Positions 36,733-44,920 of a DNA stretch of 47,144 nucleotides are shown piece after piece (position 1 is the first letter of the stretch; each line of letters begins with the position of its first letter). Source of the stretch: Polyangiaceae bacterium. GTDB taxonomy: Bacteria; Myxococcota_A; Polyangia; Polyangiales; Polyangiaceae. A program made the position numbers and the translations under genes. A model generated the notes under the pieces. It saw only the letters and a program-made list of their open reading frames with translations, did no database searches and was not told the origin of the DNA. The stretch spans positions 1 through 47,144 of the forward strand of contig CANMZR010000002.1 in assembly GCA_947502375.1 (NCBI GenBank), read 5' to 3'.

Positions 36733-37872
36733 ATGGCTGCCGACGGCGATGATGGCAGTTCAAAAACGCTACGGACAAGCCGGGACATCCGCGCGGGCTC
36801 TCTCTCACTCGCCGGTTTGATGCTCACTCCCGATAGTGCGCTCGCCATATTTCGCGATAAACGTTGCGGCGATACCGCTCTCGATGAGGAGCATCTGCGC
36901 CGGGCGCGTGACATTCTCGATGCGCTTCACAGCGCGATGATGGGAGGCAGCACAGCCGAGTGGCAGCGGATTGAAAAGGCCTGGCAATTGCTCCGCGCGG
37001 AGCCTCCAACTGAGTTGAAGTCCGTGCCGGCCTCGGACGAACGGACTCCTGCGCCCTTGGCATGGGAGCCTCTGCTGTCGGCGCAACCCCTGCTGTCGGC
37101 GCAACCCCTGCTGCCGGCGCAACCCCTGCTGCCGGCGCAACCCCTGCTGCCCGAGGCCCCGGCGATGTGGTCGCAACCCCTGCCACCGCTGACCCCGGCA
37201 AGCCTGTCCCAACCTCCGTTTTCGGTCTTACCCCTGCTGCCCGCGCAGCCCCTCATCACCCATGTCCCGCTAACCTTGACGCAAACACCGCGGGAAGAGA
37301 AACCGTTACACGCGCGTCACCAGACGACAGGCGAGGTCAAAGCGTTATCCGACAGCGATTTGATGGCGCTACCTTGGACGAGCCAGAAGACGGAAGGCTC
37401 ATCCCCTGTCCACCTGGCGGATCCACGAGTGCTGCCGTTTACGTCTAGCCAAGAGCAAGCGCTCAAAACAAATCCATCTGCTTTGAAACCGACAGCCACA
37501 CCGTTTGGGCCTGCGAAAGCGCCACGCTTGCGCGCGGATGCCAGTGCGATGAAAGCGGTCGACGTCGTGGGAACCGATGGGACCCACGTCGCAACATCCC
37601 CGAGGCCGCCTGCTCAGGAGCCGCCGCTGCCTAGCCATCTTGCGAGTATTCAATTATTTCATTACGCATCCTTGTGTGCGGAGTGCACGCTCTACCCGGC
37701 CCACCTCGCTGCGACGCGGGTTCGCTACGGCGTGTCTGGCGAAGCGGAACACCGGCTGCTCGACGGCCACTGGCTCGCCAAACTCGCAGCCGAATCGAAG
37801 CTCATGGCCGAATGGAAGGAAGCGTATGACCGCTACGAGAAGTGGCTTTTAGAGCAAAACCCTGACGTTTAA
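36733..37872 (+). CDS. Pro/Leu-repeat protein leading a VgrG cluster (T6SS-associated, unnamed)
   Basis: 379-aa cytosolic protein of unknown function. The N-terminal 110 residues are helical (DIRAGSLSLAG, LRRARDILDALHSAMMG). Residues about 113-150 contain four or more copies of a PLLxAQ hexapeptide encoded by an 18-bp tandem repeat, then a Pro/Leu-rich linker and an APRLRADASAMKAVD segment. The last 80 residues (LFHYASLCAECTLYPAHLAA... YDRYEKWLLE) match, as I recall the family, a domain seen with DUF2169-type T6SS proteins in myxobacteria. No signal peptide. It sits 52 bp upstream of three vgrG genes and points with them, suggesting a tip-loading or adaptor role; this is inference. Confidence 0.78.
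   Translation: MAADGDDGSSKTLRTSRDIRAGSLSLAGLMLTPDSALAIFRDKRCGDTALDEEHLRRARDILDALHSAMMGGSTAEWQRIEKAWQLLRAEPPTELKSVPASDERTPAPLAWEPLLSAQPLLSAQPLLPAQPLLPAQPLLPEAPAMWSQPLPPLTPASLSQPPFSVLPLLPAQPLITHVPLTLTQTPREEKPLHARHQTTGEVKALSDSDLMALPWTSQKTEGSSPVHLADPRVLPFTSSQEQALKTNPSALKPTATPFGPAKAPRLRADASAMKAVDVVGTDGTHVATSPRPPAQEPPLPSHLASIQLFHYASLCAECTLYPAHLAATRVRYGVSGEAEHRLLDGHWLAKLAAESKLMAEWKEAYDRYEKWLLEQNPDV
37072..37143 (+). repeat. In-frame 18-bp tandem repeat (PLLxAQ) in the VgrG-associated gene
   Basis: Four 18-bp units beginning CTGCTG(T/C)CGGCGCAACCC; units 1-2 carry TCG and 3-4 CCG (Ser to Pro). A partial fifth unit follows. Each encodes a LL(S/P)AQP hexapeptide. In-frame, so length polymorphism is tolerated. 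Confidence 0.88.
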
Positions 37873-37924
37873 AGTTGAGGAAAGAGCAGTCACTTAATGA
37901 AATCATCAGGTAGATTGACCGGCG

Positions 37925-40249
37925 ATGTCGCGCTTCGACTTTCGAGATGGGGGGCTACCACCCGACGGTCTTGTCGTGGCGGTGCGGGGCGTCGAGAACG
38001 TCAGCCAACCCTATGAGTTCGACATTTGGCTGGTGCTCACGGCCGCTGCCTGTGCGTCCCTCGACCTTGATTCTCTCCTCGGCGAGCGTGCGACTTTCAT
38101 CGTAAAAGAGCACGAAGACGCATCCGACGAGGCGCCTTACTTCGGTATCCTCCGCGAAGTTGAGTTGGTCCATGCGGCCGGGAACTTTGCCCTCGTGCGC
38201 GTCGTGCTCGTACCCGAATTGTTCAAGCTGACCCAATCCTCTCACAGTCGCGCGTACACCTTTCAGAAGCTCGATGCCGTGATCGGCGACGTGTTCGCAC
38301 GTGCAAAGCTGACCATGCCCTGGAGCATCACCCAGCACGAGGCGCATGGTGAAGAAGAGCACATCGTTCAGTATCGCGAGAGCGACCACGCCTTTCTTTC
38401 GCGCTGGTTTGAACGCGAGGGCTTCTTTTATTTCTTCAAGCACGGCAGCAAGGGAGTCGAAGAGCTCGAGATTGTCGACACTTCGAGTTCTGCTGAAAAC
38501 TGCGCGGTGGTGCGTTACCGGCCCGTGGCAGGAGGGGACACCAGTGCGGGCGCGTCCCTCGCGAGCTTTCGCGCGCTTGAATGCGGCGGGCCTGCGAGTC
38601 TTACGCTCAGCGGTCAGGACTACGTGAAACCTGCGCTCGAAATCACCGGCAGCGCAACCGTCGAGGGCGGTGGAGGAACCCTCGTTCTCGGTGACCAGCG
38701 CACTTTCTCGCCCGAGGATGCGCAGCGTCTCGCCACCCTTCACGGCCAAGAGCGCGTGGCAAAAAAAGTTATCTTTACGGGTCGCGGGACCCTGTTCGGT
38801 GTTCGCCCCGGCTTCGTTATTGAACTTAACGAGCATCCACGGCTGTCCGGTCGATACTTCGTTACCCGCGTTGAGCACCGCGGCATGCAAGGCGAGCTCG
38901 CCTTCGGGCAGGACGCGCTCGAGCTGGCCGGCGTCCGACTGCCCCCAGGCTACGAAGTGACCATCGAGTGCATTCCCGCGGACGTTCCTTACCGCGCACC
39001 CCGGAACACGCCGTGGCCCAGCATCCACGGCTACCAGCTTGGCCGCATCGACGGTCCGGCAGATGACGATTACTCGCAACTCGACCATCACGGGCGTTAC
39101 CTTGTGAAGCTCTTCCTCGACGAAGGGGAGGTCGCTGGCGCCAATGCCTCGACGCGCATCCGCATGATGCAGCCTCACGTAGGCAATCCCGAGGGCTGGC
39201 ACTTTCCGCTGCGCAAGGGCACCGAAGTGGTGGTTCAATTTCTTCAGGGAGATCCGGACCGCCCCGTGATTGCGGGCGCCGTGCCGAACACCGTGACGCC
39301 GAGCGTGGTGACGAAGTCCAACGCGACTCAGAACGTCCTTCAAACCGGGGGCTCCACACGAATCGAGGTCGAGGACGCAAAGGGCAAGCAATTCATCTGG
39401 ATTCACACGCCGCCGGCCAACACGCATATCAACCTCGGCCACCCCGAGCACGGCACCCACAACATCACGCTGCACAGCGACAAGGATTGCCTCTACGACA
39501 TCGGCACCAATCAGCTGATTGAGGTCGGTGGCGTGCTCGATGAGCAGGTCGTGAGCGACGTGAAAGAAACCTATTCGAGCGATCAAACCTCGACCATTGA
39601 CGGCCCGCAAAAGACCACCGTCGACGGCGCGGTCAGCGAGCTCTACCTGTCGACGCAGAAGACCACGGTCACCAAGCAGCCGCGCGACGAGCTGTTTCAG
39701 AACGGCCACGATACGTTGGTCGTCGGCCCCAGAAGCGAGACCTATTCCGGCTCGCAGATGCAGCAGGTGTTCGGCTCCACCAGTGAGACCTGGATCGGCA
39801 ACTGGACGCGCGGCTCCGGCGCCACCAGCGAGACGCACGTCGGCAACCTCACCGAGATGGTGCTCGGACCCTCGATGGAGATCTGCCCCTCGGGCGTCGT
39901 CGAGAAATACGGTGACACCAGCGCGCTGTGGGCGAGTCTGTTGTGGATCGGCTCCTCCGTGGGCTACACGGCGCCGGACCTCACGGACTTCCAGTTATTC
40001 AGAAGCGAAAATGCCGTCGCCGATCACAAAGACACAGAGCCGACCATCAATGGCTGGGGACTTACCGACATCAGTGCGTCGGCACTGAAGCTCGAAAGCC
40101 TCGGCATCTTCAGTGGATTCACTGCCGGCAAGGTCGAGATCAATGGCGTTGCCCTCGCGCTGAACGGTCTCGTGTGCGAGCCCGGCGTGGTCAAGATCGA
40201 CCTTGTGGTGTTCCAGTTGTCGACAACCGGAAATTACACGGTGATATGA
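37925..40249 (+). CDS. vgrG: VgrG spike protein of type VI secretion (copy 1)
   Basis: 774 aa. VgrG trimers cap the T6SS needle and carry effectors. The N-terminal gp27-like part (about 1-380) has the LTQSSHSRAYTFQKLDA segment, the ESDHAFLSRWFEREGFFYFF block and the VRPGFVIEL-type core. The gp5-like OB domain follows with DYSQLDHHGRYLVK and RMMQPHVGNPEGWHFPLRKGTEVVVQF, PDRPVIAGAVPN. Then comes a repeated beta-helix (SDQTSTIDGPQ, KTTVTKQPRDE, SETYSGSQM) and a 140-residue tail of unknown fold, with no recognised enzyme domain. The ATG at 37925 starts the family homology. Four bases separate its stop from the next vgrG start, giving an operon. Confidence 0.93.
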   Translation: MSRFDFRDGGLPPDGLVVAVRGVENVSQPYEFDIWLVLTAAACASLDLDSLLGERATFIVKEHEDASDEAPYFGILREVELVHAAGNFALVRVVLVPELFKLTQSSHSRAYTFQKLDAVIGDVFARAKLTMPWSITQHEAHGEEEHIVQYRESDHAFLSRWFEREGFFYFFKHGSKGVEELEIVDTSSSAENCAVVRYRPVAGGDTSAGASLASFRALECGGPASLTLSGQDYVKPALEITGSATVEGGGGTLVLGDQRTFSPEDAQRLATLHGQERVAKKVIFTGRGTLFGVRPGFVIELNEHPRLSGRYFVTRVEHRGMQGELAFGQDALELAGVRLPPGYEVTIECIPADVPYRAPRNTPWPSIHGYQLGRIDGPADDDYSQLDHHGRYLVKLFLDEGEVAGANASTRIRMMQPHVGNPEGWHFPLRKGTEVVVQFLQGDPDRPVIAGAVPNTVTPSVVTKSNATQNVLQTGGSTRIEVEDAKGKQFIWIHTPPANTHINLGHPEHGTHNITLHSDKDCLYDIGTNQLIEVGGVLDEQVVSDVKETYSSDQTSTIDGPQKTTVDGAVSELYLSTQKTTVTKQPRDELFQNGHDTLVVGPRSETYSGSQMQQVFGSTSETWIGNWTRGSGATSETHVGNLTEMVLGPSMEICPSGVVEKYGDTSALWASLLWIGSSVGYTAPDLTDFQLFRSENAVADHKDTEPTINGWGLTDISASALKLESLGIFSGFTAGKVEINGVALALNGLVCEPGVVKIDLVVFQLSTTGNYTVI

Positions 40250-40253
40250 GACC

Positions 40254-42596
40254 ATGAACGCGCTGGCAGAGTCCTTCGAGCTGAGTTGCAGCACCCTTGG
40301 CGACGAGGGTCAACTCGTCGCCTTCAGGGGCCGCGAGGGGCTGTCGCAGTTGCTGCACTTCGAGGTGTTCGTGACGGTTCCGATCGACGCCATCCCGGCT
40401 CGCGACGCGCTGCTCGGGCAAGGGCTGACCTTGTCGATTCGCGGCGGCCTTGCGGATGTCGATCCCGCCCACATCCACGGTCTTATCGCCGGGTTTGAAG
40501 TGCTCGAAGAGATAAGCGAGCGTGTGCTTCTGCGCCTCGATGTGCGCCCCACCTTCTGGCTGCTCACGCAATCGCGTCACAGCCGCGTGTTCACCGAGTG
40601 CACCGTGCCGGACATCATCAAAGAAGTGTTCGGTGTTGCGGGCCTCAACGATTACGAGCTTCGGCTCGACAGCGACTACGCCGCCGAGCCGCACGTGAGC
40701 CAGCACGAGGAGAGCGATTTCGCGTTCCTGCAACGATTGATGGAGCACGAAGGCATCTACTTCTTCTTCGAGCACGACAGCAGCGTCGACAAACTGATCA
40801 TCACCGATTCGATGTCGCGCCATCAGCCGTCGCGCGCGAGCGCGGTGCCGTTCTTTCCCGTCATTGGAGGCGAGGCCACGCGCGAAGTATGCGAGGCGTT
40901 CCGCGAGCGGCGCCGACTGCTTCCCAAGCTGGTCCGGCTCACCGATTATCGTTACGAGAATCCGGCGCTGGCCGTGAAGGGCGAGGCCGACGTGCGCGAC
41001 CTCGTTGGCGCCGAGGTGGTCATCCACGACGCCCGCGCGTTCGCGCCCGCGGATGCGCAGCGGCTTGCTACGATCCGCAAGGAGGAACTGCTGTCGGTCG
41101 AAACGGTGTTCGAAGCAAGCGGCACGGCCAGTCATCTGCGTTCGGGCTTCACCTTTCAGATTTCAGGTCACCCGCGCCAGGCCATCAATGACGGCAGGTT
41201 TCTGTGCATTGACCTGGAGCACGTCGGCAATTTGCGAGCCCGAACCGCGGAGCTGGCGGCACGCATCGGCATCGATCCGCTCGTCGAGTACGAGGCGCGG
41301 GCGCGGGCAATTTCAGCCGACGTGCAGTTCCGCCCGACCCGAGCGGCCAGGCGCCCGCGCATCGCCGGCTTGGTGCGGGCGACAATCGATGGCGCCGACG
41401 ACAGCGACTACGCTCAACTCGACGATCAGGGCCGCTATCGCATCAAGCTCGCCTACGAAGAGACCGCGCGCAAGGGCGACGAGTCCTCCGTGCGCACCCG
41501 GATGATGCAGCCCCACGCTGGCAACCCCGAGGGCTGGCACTTGCCCCTTCGCAAGGGCACAGAAGTGATGGTGGCCTTCATCGCCGGCGATCCCGATCGA
41601 CCGATCATCGCCGGGGCCGTCCCCAACGCCGAAACGCCGAGCGTGGTGACCTCGCAAAACCACACCCGCAACATCTTTCATTCCGGCGGCGACAACGTGG
41701 TCGAGATCGAGGATCTCGACGGCAAGCAATGGTTCGACGTGCGCAGCCCCACCAAGGACAGTCGCCTGCACTTGGGCACACCACATGATGACGACAGCCA
41801 CTACGTCGTCGCGCACTCTGACGCAGATTGCCGCTTCACCATCGGCACCAATCAGGACATCCGCGTCGGAGCCAAGCTCACCGAGGACGTGAAGGGCGAC
41901 GTCACCGAGAAGTACAACACCTCGCAGACATCGAAGGTGGTCGGCACGCAAGGCACCACCGTCCTCGGCGCGGTCGAGGAGACCTACCAGACGGGGCACA
42001 AAAGCACGGTCACGGGCCTGGTCAGCGAGCTCTACATCGCCGGGCAAAAGACCTCGGTCACCGGGCAGCGCTTCGAGCTTTACGACACCACGCAGAAGAC
42101 GCTCGTCCTCGGCGGCGCCACGCACACCTACGACAAGCAAGACATGGCCGTGAACGGCGCTGACTCGACGCAAATGCACTGCGGTCCGAAGACGGTGACG
42201 GTTCCGGGCGCATGCAAATACACCTTCGACGGCAGCGTCACGCAGCTGTTTGGTCCAACCACATACATCTGTCCAACGGTCGATTGGACGTTCAAGAACA
42301 GCGGCAAGATATTCACGCCAAGCTGGACGCAGCTCTTCGCGACCTACGGCAACACCAACGCAGAACGCACGTATAACGACGCCGTTACGGTCTCCTGCTG
42401 GGGCATGGTCGTCGCGCTGATCTCGCCGCTCAAGAGCGAGACCGTCGGAATCGCGTTCGGCATCAACGGTGTCAAGCTCGAGGACACGCTCATCAACGTC
42501 AGCGCGTCCGCCCTTAGCGTGAACATTACACTCCTCAAAATAACGAGCGAGCCGCTAGAAATAAACGCGACGCCATTCAAGAAGATCGGGTGCTGA
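40254..42596 (+). CDS. vgrG: VgrG spike protein of type VI secretion (copy 2)
   Basis: 780 aa, paralog of copy 1. gp27-like motifs include LLTQSRHSRVFTECTVP, EESDFAFLQRLMEHEGIYFFFE and the LRSGFTFQISGHPRQ fold. The gp5 region has DYAQLDDQGRYRIK, RMMQPHAGNPEGWHLPLRKGTEVMV and PDRPIIAGAVPN. The beta-helix uses TY/LY-type repeats (EETYQTGHKSTVTG, SELYIAGQKTSVTG). The tail (about 700-780, GVKLEDTLINVSASALSVN) differs from copies 1 and 3 and has no known effector domain. It starts with ATG four bases after copy 1 and its stop overlaps copy 3 by TGATG. Three spikes in a row suggest assembly of different tips or heterotrimers. Confidence 0.93.
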   Translation: MNALAESFELSCSTLGDEGQLVAFRGREGLSQLLHFEVFVTVPIDAIPARDALLGQGLTLSIRGGLADVDPAHIHGLIAGFEVLEEISERVLLRLDVRPTFWLLTQSRHSRVFTECTVPDIIKEVFGVAGLNDYELRLDSDYAAEPHVSQHEESDFAFLQRLMEHEGIYFFFEHDSSVDKLIITDSMSRHQPSRASAVPFFPVIGGEATREVCEAFRERRRLLPKLVRLTDYRYENPALAVKGEADVRDLVGAEVVIHDARAFAPADAQRLATIRKEELLSVETVFEASGTASHLRSGFTFQISGHPRQAINDGRFLCIDLEHVGNLRARTAELAARIGIDPLVEYEARARAISADVQFRPTRAARRPRIAGLVRATIDGADDSDYAQLDDQGRYRIKLAYEETARKGDESSVRTRMMQPHAGNPEGWHLPLRKGTEVMVAFIAGDPDRPIIAGAVPNAETPSVVTSQNHTRNIFHSGGDNVVEIEDLDGKQWFDVRSPTKDSRLHLGTPHDDDSHYVVAHSDADCRFTIGTNQDIRVGAKLTEDVKGDVTEKYNTSQTSKVVGTQGTTVLGAVEETYQTGHKSTVTGLVSELYIAGQKTSVTGQRFELYDTTQKTLVLGGATHTYDKQDMAVNGADSTQMHCGPKTVTVPGACKYTFDGSVTQLFGPTTYICPTVDWTFKNSGKIFTPSWTQLFATYGNTNAERTYNDAVTVSCWGMVVALISPLKSETVGIAFGINGVKLEDTLINVSASALSVNITLLKITSEPLEINATPFKKIGC

Positions 42597-44920
42597 TGGA
42601 CCTCGCATTTCGAATCGAAGGCAAGGGCCTGGAGCACGCGACCCTGGTGGGCTTCCGCGGCAGCGAGCAGTTGAGTCGCTGTTTTTCCATCGAGACGTTC
42701 GTCACCGTCCCCGATTCATCGGTGCTCGATGGCACGCTCGGCGCGAACCTATCCCTGTGGTTTGAACAACCGGAGGCCTATGCGCTGCACGGCGTGGCCA
42801 CCGAAATCGAGTTCCTCCTCGAGGTTCCAGAGCGCACCCTGGCGCGGATCCGTCTCACGCCGCGATTCAGCCTGCTCGGCCTCTCGCATCACAGCCGCAT
42901 GTTCACGGGGCAGAGTGTGCCCGAGGTCATCCAGGCGATGCTCACCGATGCCGGACTGGCCGAGGGCAGCGATTTTGAGTTCAGACTCACCAGCTCCTAC
43001 GCGCCCGAGGAGCATGTCTGTCAGTATCAGGAGAGTGACCTCGCGTTCATCGAGCGATGGCTTGAATACGAGGGTATTCACTACTTCTTTGAACACCAGG
43101 ACGGTTGCGACAAGCTCGTGATGCGTGACGATTCGCTCCAGCACGCCACGCTGCGCGACGCTCCGGTGCGTTACCACCCAGTCGGCAAGGGCGACGTATC
43201 CGCCGGTGAATCTTTCCGTCGCTTCTCCGCACAGCGCAGCAGCCGACCAAGCAAAATCACTTTGGTCGATTACGATTGCATCAAACCCGACCTTGACGTT
43301 TCGGGCTCCGCTCGCGCCTTGGCGGGCGGTTTTGGCGAGGTCGCGCTGTTCGGCGACGACCGCTTCTCGACACCCGGCCGCGGCAAAGCGCTCGCGGGGC
43401 TCCGCGCCGAGAGCGAGCTCGCGCTGCAATCGTCGTTTCACGCCGAAGGGACCGCCCTGCAACTGCGGCCGGGTTATGGCTTCGAGCTCACGGGGCACCT
43501 CGTGCCCAAGCTCGACGACAAGTACCTGTGCGTCGAACTCGAGCATCACGCCAACACCCGCGTGACGACGGGAGAGTACGCGCGCCTCACCGGCCTCGGC
43601 ACCCATGAAGTCTACCACGCCCGCATCCTGGCGATCGCCGCGACCACCAAGTTTCGACCGACGCGCAGGCAGTCGAGGCCGCGGATCCATGGCTACCTCA
43701 CCGGCATCGTGGATGGGCCGGCAACGAGCGATTACGCCCAACTCGACGAGCAGGGACGCTACCAAATCAGCCTCCATATGGACGAAAGTGGTCTGAAGGA
43801 CGGAAACGCCTCGACCTGGCTACGCATGATGCAGCCGCACGCGGGCAACCCGGAAGGGATGCACTTCCCGCTGCGCAAGGGCACCGAAGTGATGGTGGCG
43901 TTCCTCGACGGCGATCCCGATCGACCGCTGATTGTGGGCGCCGTGCCCAATGCCCACAACCCGAGCGCCGTGACCTCGACCAACTACACCCACAACGTGA
44001 TTCACACCGGTGGCGACAACCGCTTCGACTTCGAGGACCTCAAGGACGGCCAGTGGATCACCTTCTCGAGCCCGACCAAGGACACCTACCTGCACCTCGG
44101 CCACCCGATCGACGAGCGCACTCATCGCATCGTGATGCACACGGACGGTGACTGCCTGTTCGACTACGGCTCGAACCAGGACATCCTGGTCGGCGGCACG
44201 CTCGACGAGGTTGTAGAGGGCGCGGTCAAGGAACTCTACCAGGCGAAACAGACCTCGCTTGTGATCGGCAAACAGAGCACCACCGTCACCGGGGCGTGCG
44301 AGGAGACCTACCACAGCACGCAGAGCACGCTCACCATCGGGCAAGTCACCGAGGACTACCAAGTCGAACACGCCACCACAGTCAACGCGGCGCCGCGCCG
44401 GGAGGCCTTCCTCGGCTCACAGACGACCACGGTGTCGGGCGGGGGATTGACCGAGCAACTCAACGGCGCTCACTCGCGCACCGTGGTCGGACCGAGCACG
44501 TCCACCCTGGCGAGCTACGACCGCCACGTCACCGGCGACACCACGCTGCTGTACCCCGCCTCGGCCACGCGGATATGGGGTCCAAATACGGCCACCTTCA
44601 AGAGCCTCGATTTAACCATTCCCGGAGGAGTCGTCGCGATTCACGCGCGGCATCAGGTCAACGTGCCAAAACACGTCACGAGCAACCTGATCAAATTTGA
44701 CCTCGGACCCTCGAAGACCGAGGTCTGTTACGTGTGGAGTGGCGGCTGCGTTCTCAAGCTCGAGGCTTGCGGTCTCGCCATCGCGGGCACCTCATGCAAG
44801 GTTGAGTTCGTCGGCGCGGCCGTGGTGATGAACGGCTTCGCACATAGCTGGGAGGCCCAAAAGATCGAGACCCATGCAGCCTGCGAACTCAATCTGGTCG
44901 CGTTCCTTATTAAGGTATGA
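42596..44920 (+). CDS. vgrG: VgrG spike protein of type VI secretion (copy 3)
   Basis: 774 aa from ATG 42596, which shares a base with the preceding stop; a GTG at 42590 would add two residues. gp27 motifs: LGLSHHSRMFTGQSVPE, QESDLAFIERWLEYEGIHYFFE. gp5 motifs: DYAQLDEQGRYQISL, RMMQPHAGNPEGMHFPLRKGTEVMV, PDRPLIVGAVPN. The beta-helix repeats (KQSTTVTGACEETYHSTQST, HATTVNAAPRREAFLGSQTT) precede a tail (VVIHAR region, then AGTSCKVEFVGAAVVMNG) distinct from the others. ATG of the DUF2169 gene overlaps its stop as ATGA, coupling them. No lysozyme, lipase or nuclease motif is visible in the tail. Confidence 0.93.
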   Translation: MDLAFRIEGKGLEHATLVGFRGSEQLSRCFSIETFVTVPDSSVLDGTLGANLSLWFEQPEAYALHGVATEIEFLLEVPERTLARIRLTPRFSLLGLSHHSRMFTGQSVPEVIQAMLTDAGLAEGSDFEFRLTSSYAPEEHVCQYQESDLAFIERWLEYEGIHYFFEHQDGCDKLVMRDDSLQHATLRDAPVRYHPVGKGDVSAGESFRRFSAQRSSRPSKITLVDYDCIKPDLDVSGSARALAGGFGEVALFGDDRFSTPGRGKALAGLRAESELALQSSFHAEGTALQLRPGYGFELTGHLVPKLDDKYLCVELEHHANTRVTTGEYARLTGLGTHEVYHARILAIAATTKFRPTRRQSRPRIHGYLTGIVDGPATSDYAQLDEQGRYQISLHMDESGLKDGNASTWLRMMQPHAGNPEGMHFPLRKGTEVMVAFLDGDPDRPLIVGAVPNAHNPSAVTSTNYTHNVIHTGGDNRFDFEDLKDGQWITFSSPTKDTYLHLGHPIDERTHRIVMHTDGDCLFDYGSNQDILVGGTLDEVVEGAVKELYQAKQTSLVIGKQSTTVTGACEETYHSTQSTLTIGQVTEDYQVEHATTVNAAPRREAFLGSQTTTVSGGGLTEQLNGAHSRTVVGPSTSTLASYDRHVTGDTTLLYPASATRIWGPNTATFKSLDLTIPGGVVAIHARHQVNVPKHVTSNLIKFDLGPSKTEVCYVWSGGCVLKLEACGLAIAGTSCKVEFVGAAVVMNGFAHSWEAQKIETHAACELNLVAFLIKV

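Noticed and set aside
37955-39838. 627-aa minus-strand open frame
   Set aside because: Antisense shadow of vgrG copy 1. It has no family motif, and the plus-strand VgrG pattern is clear.
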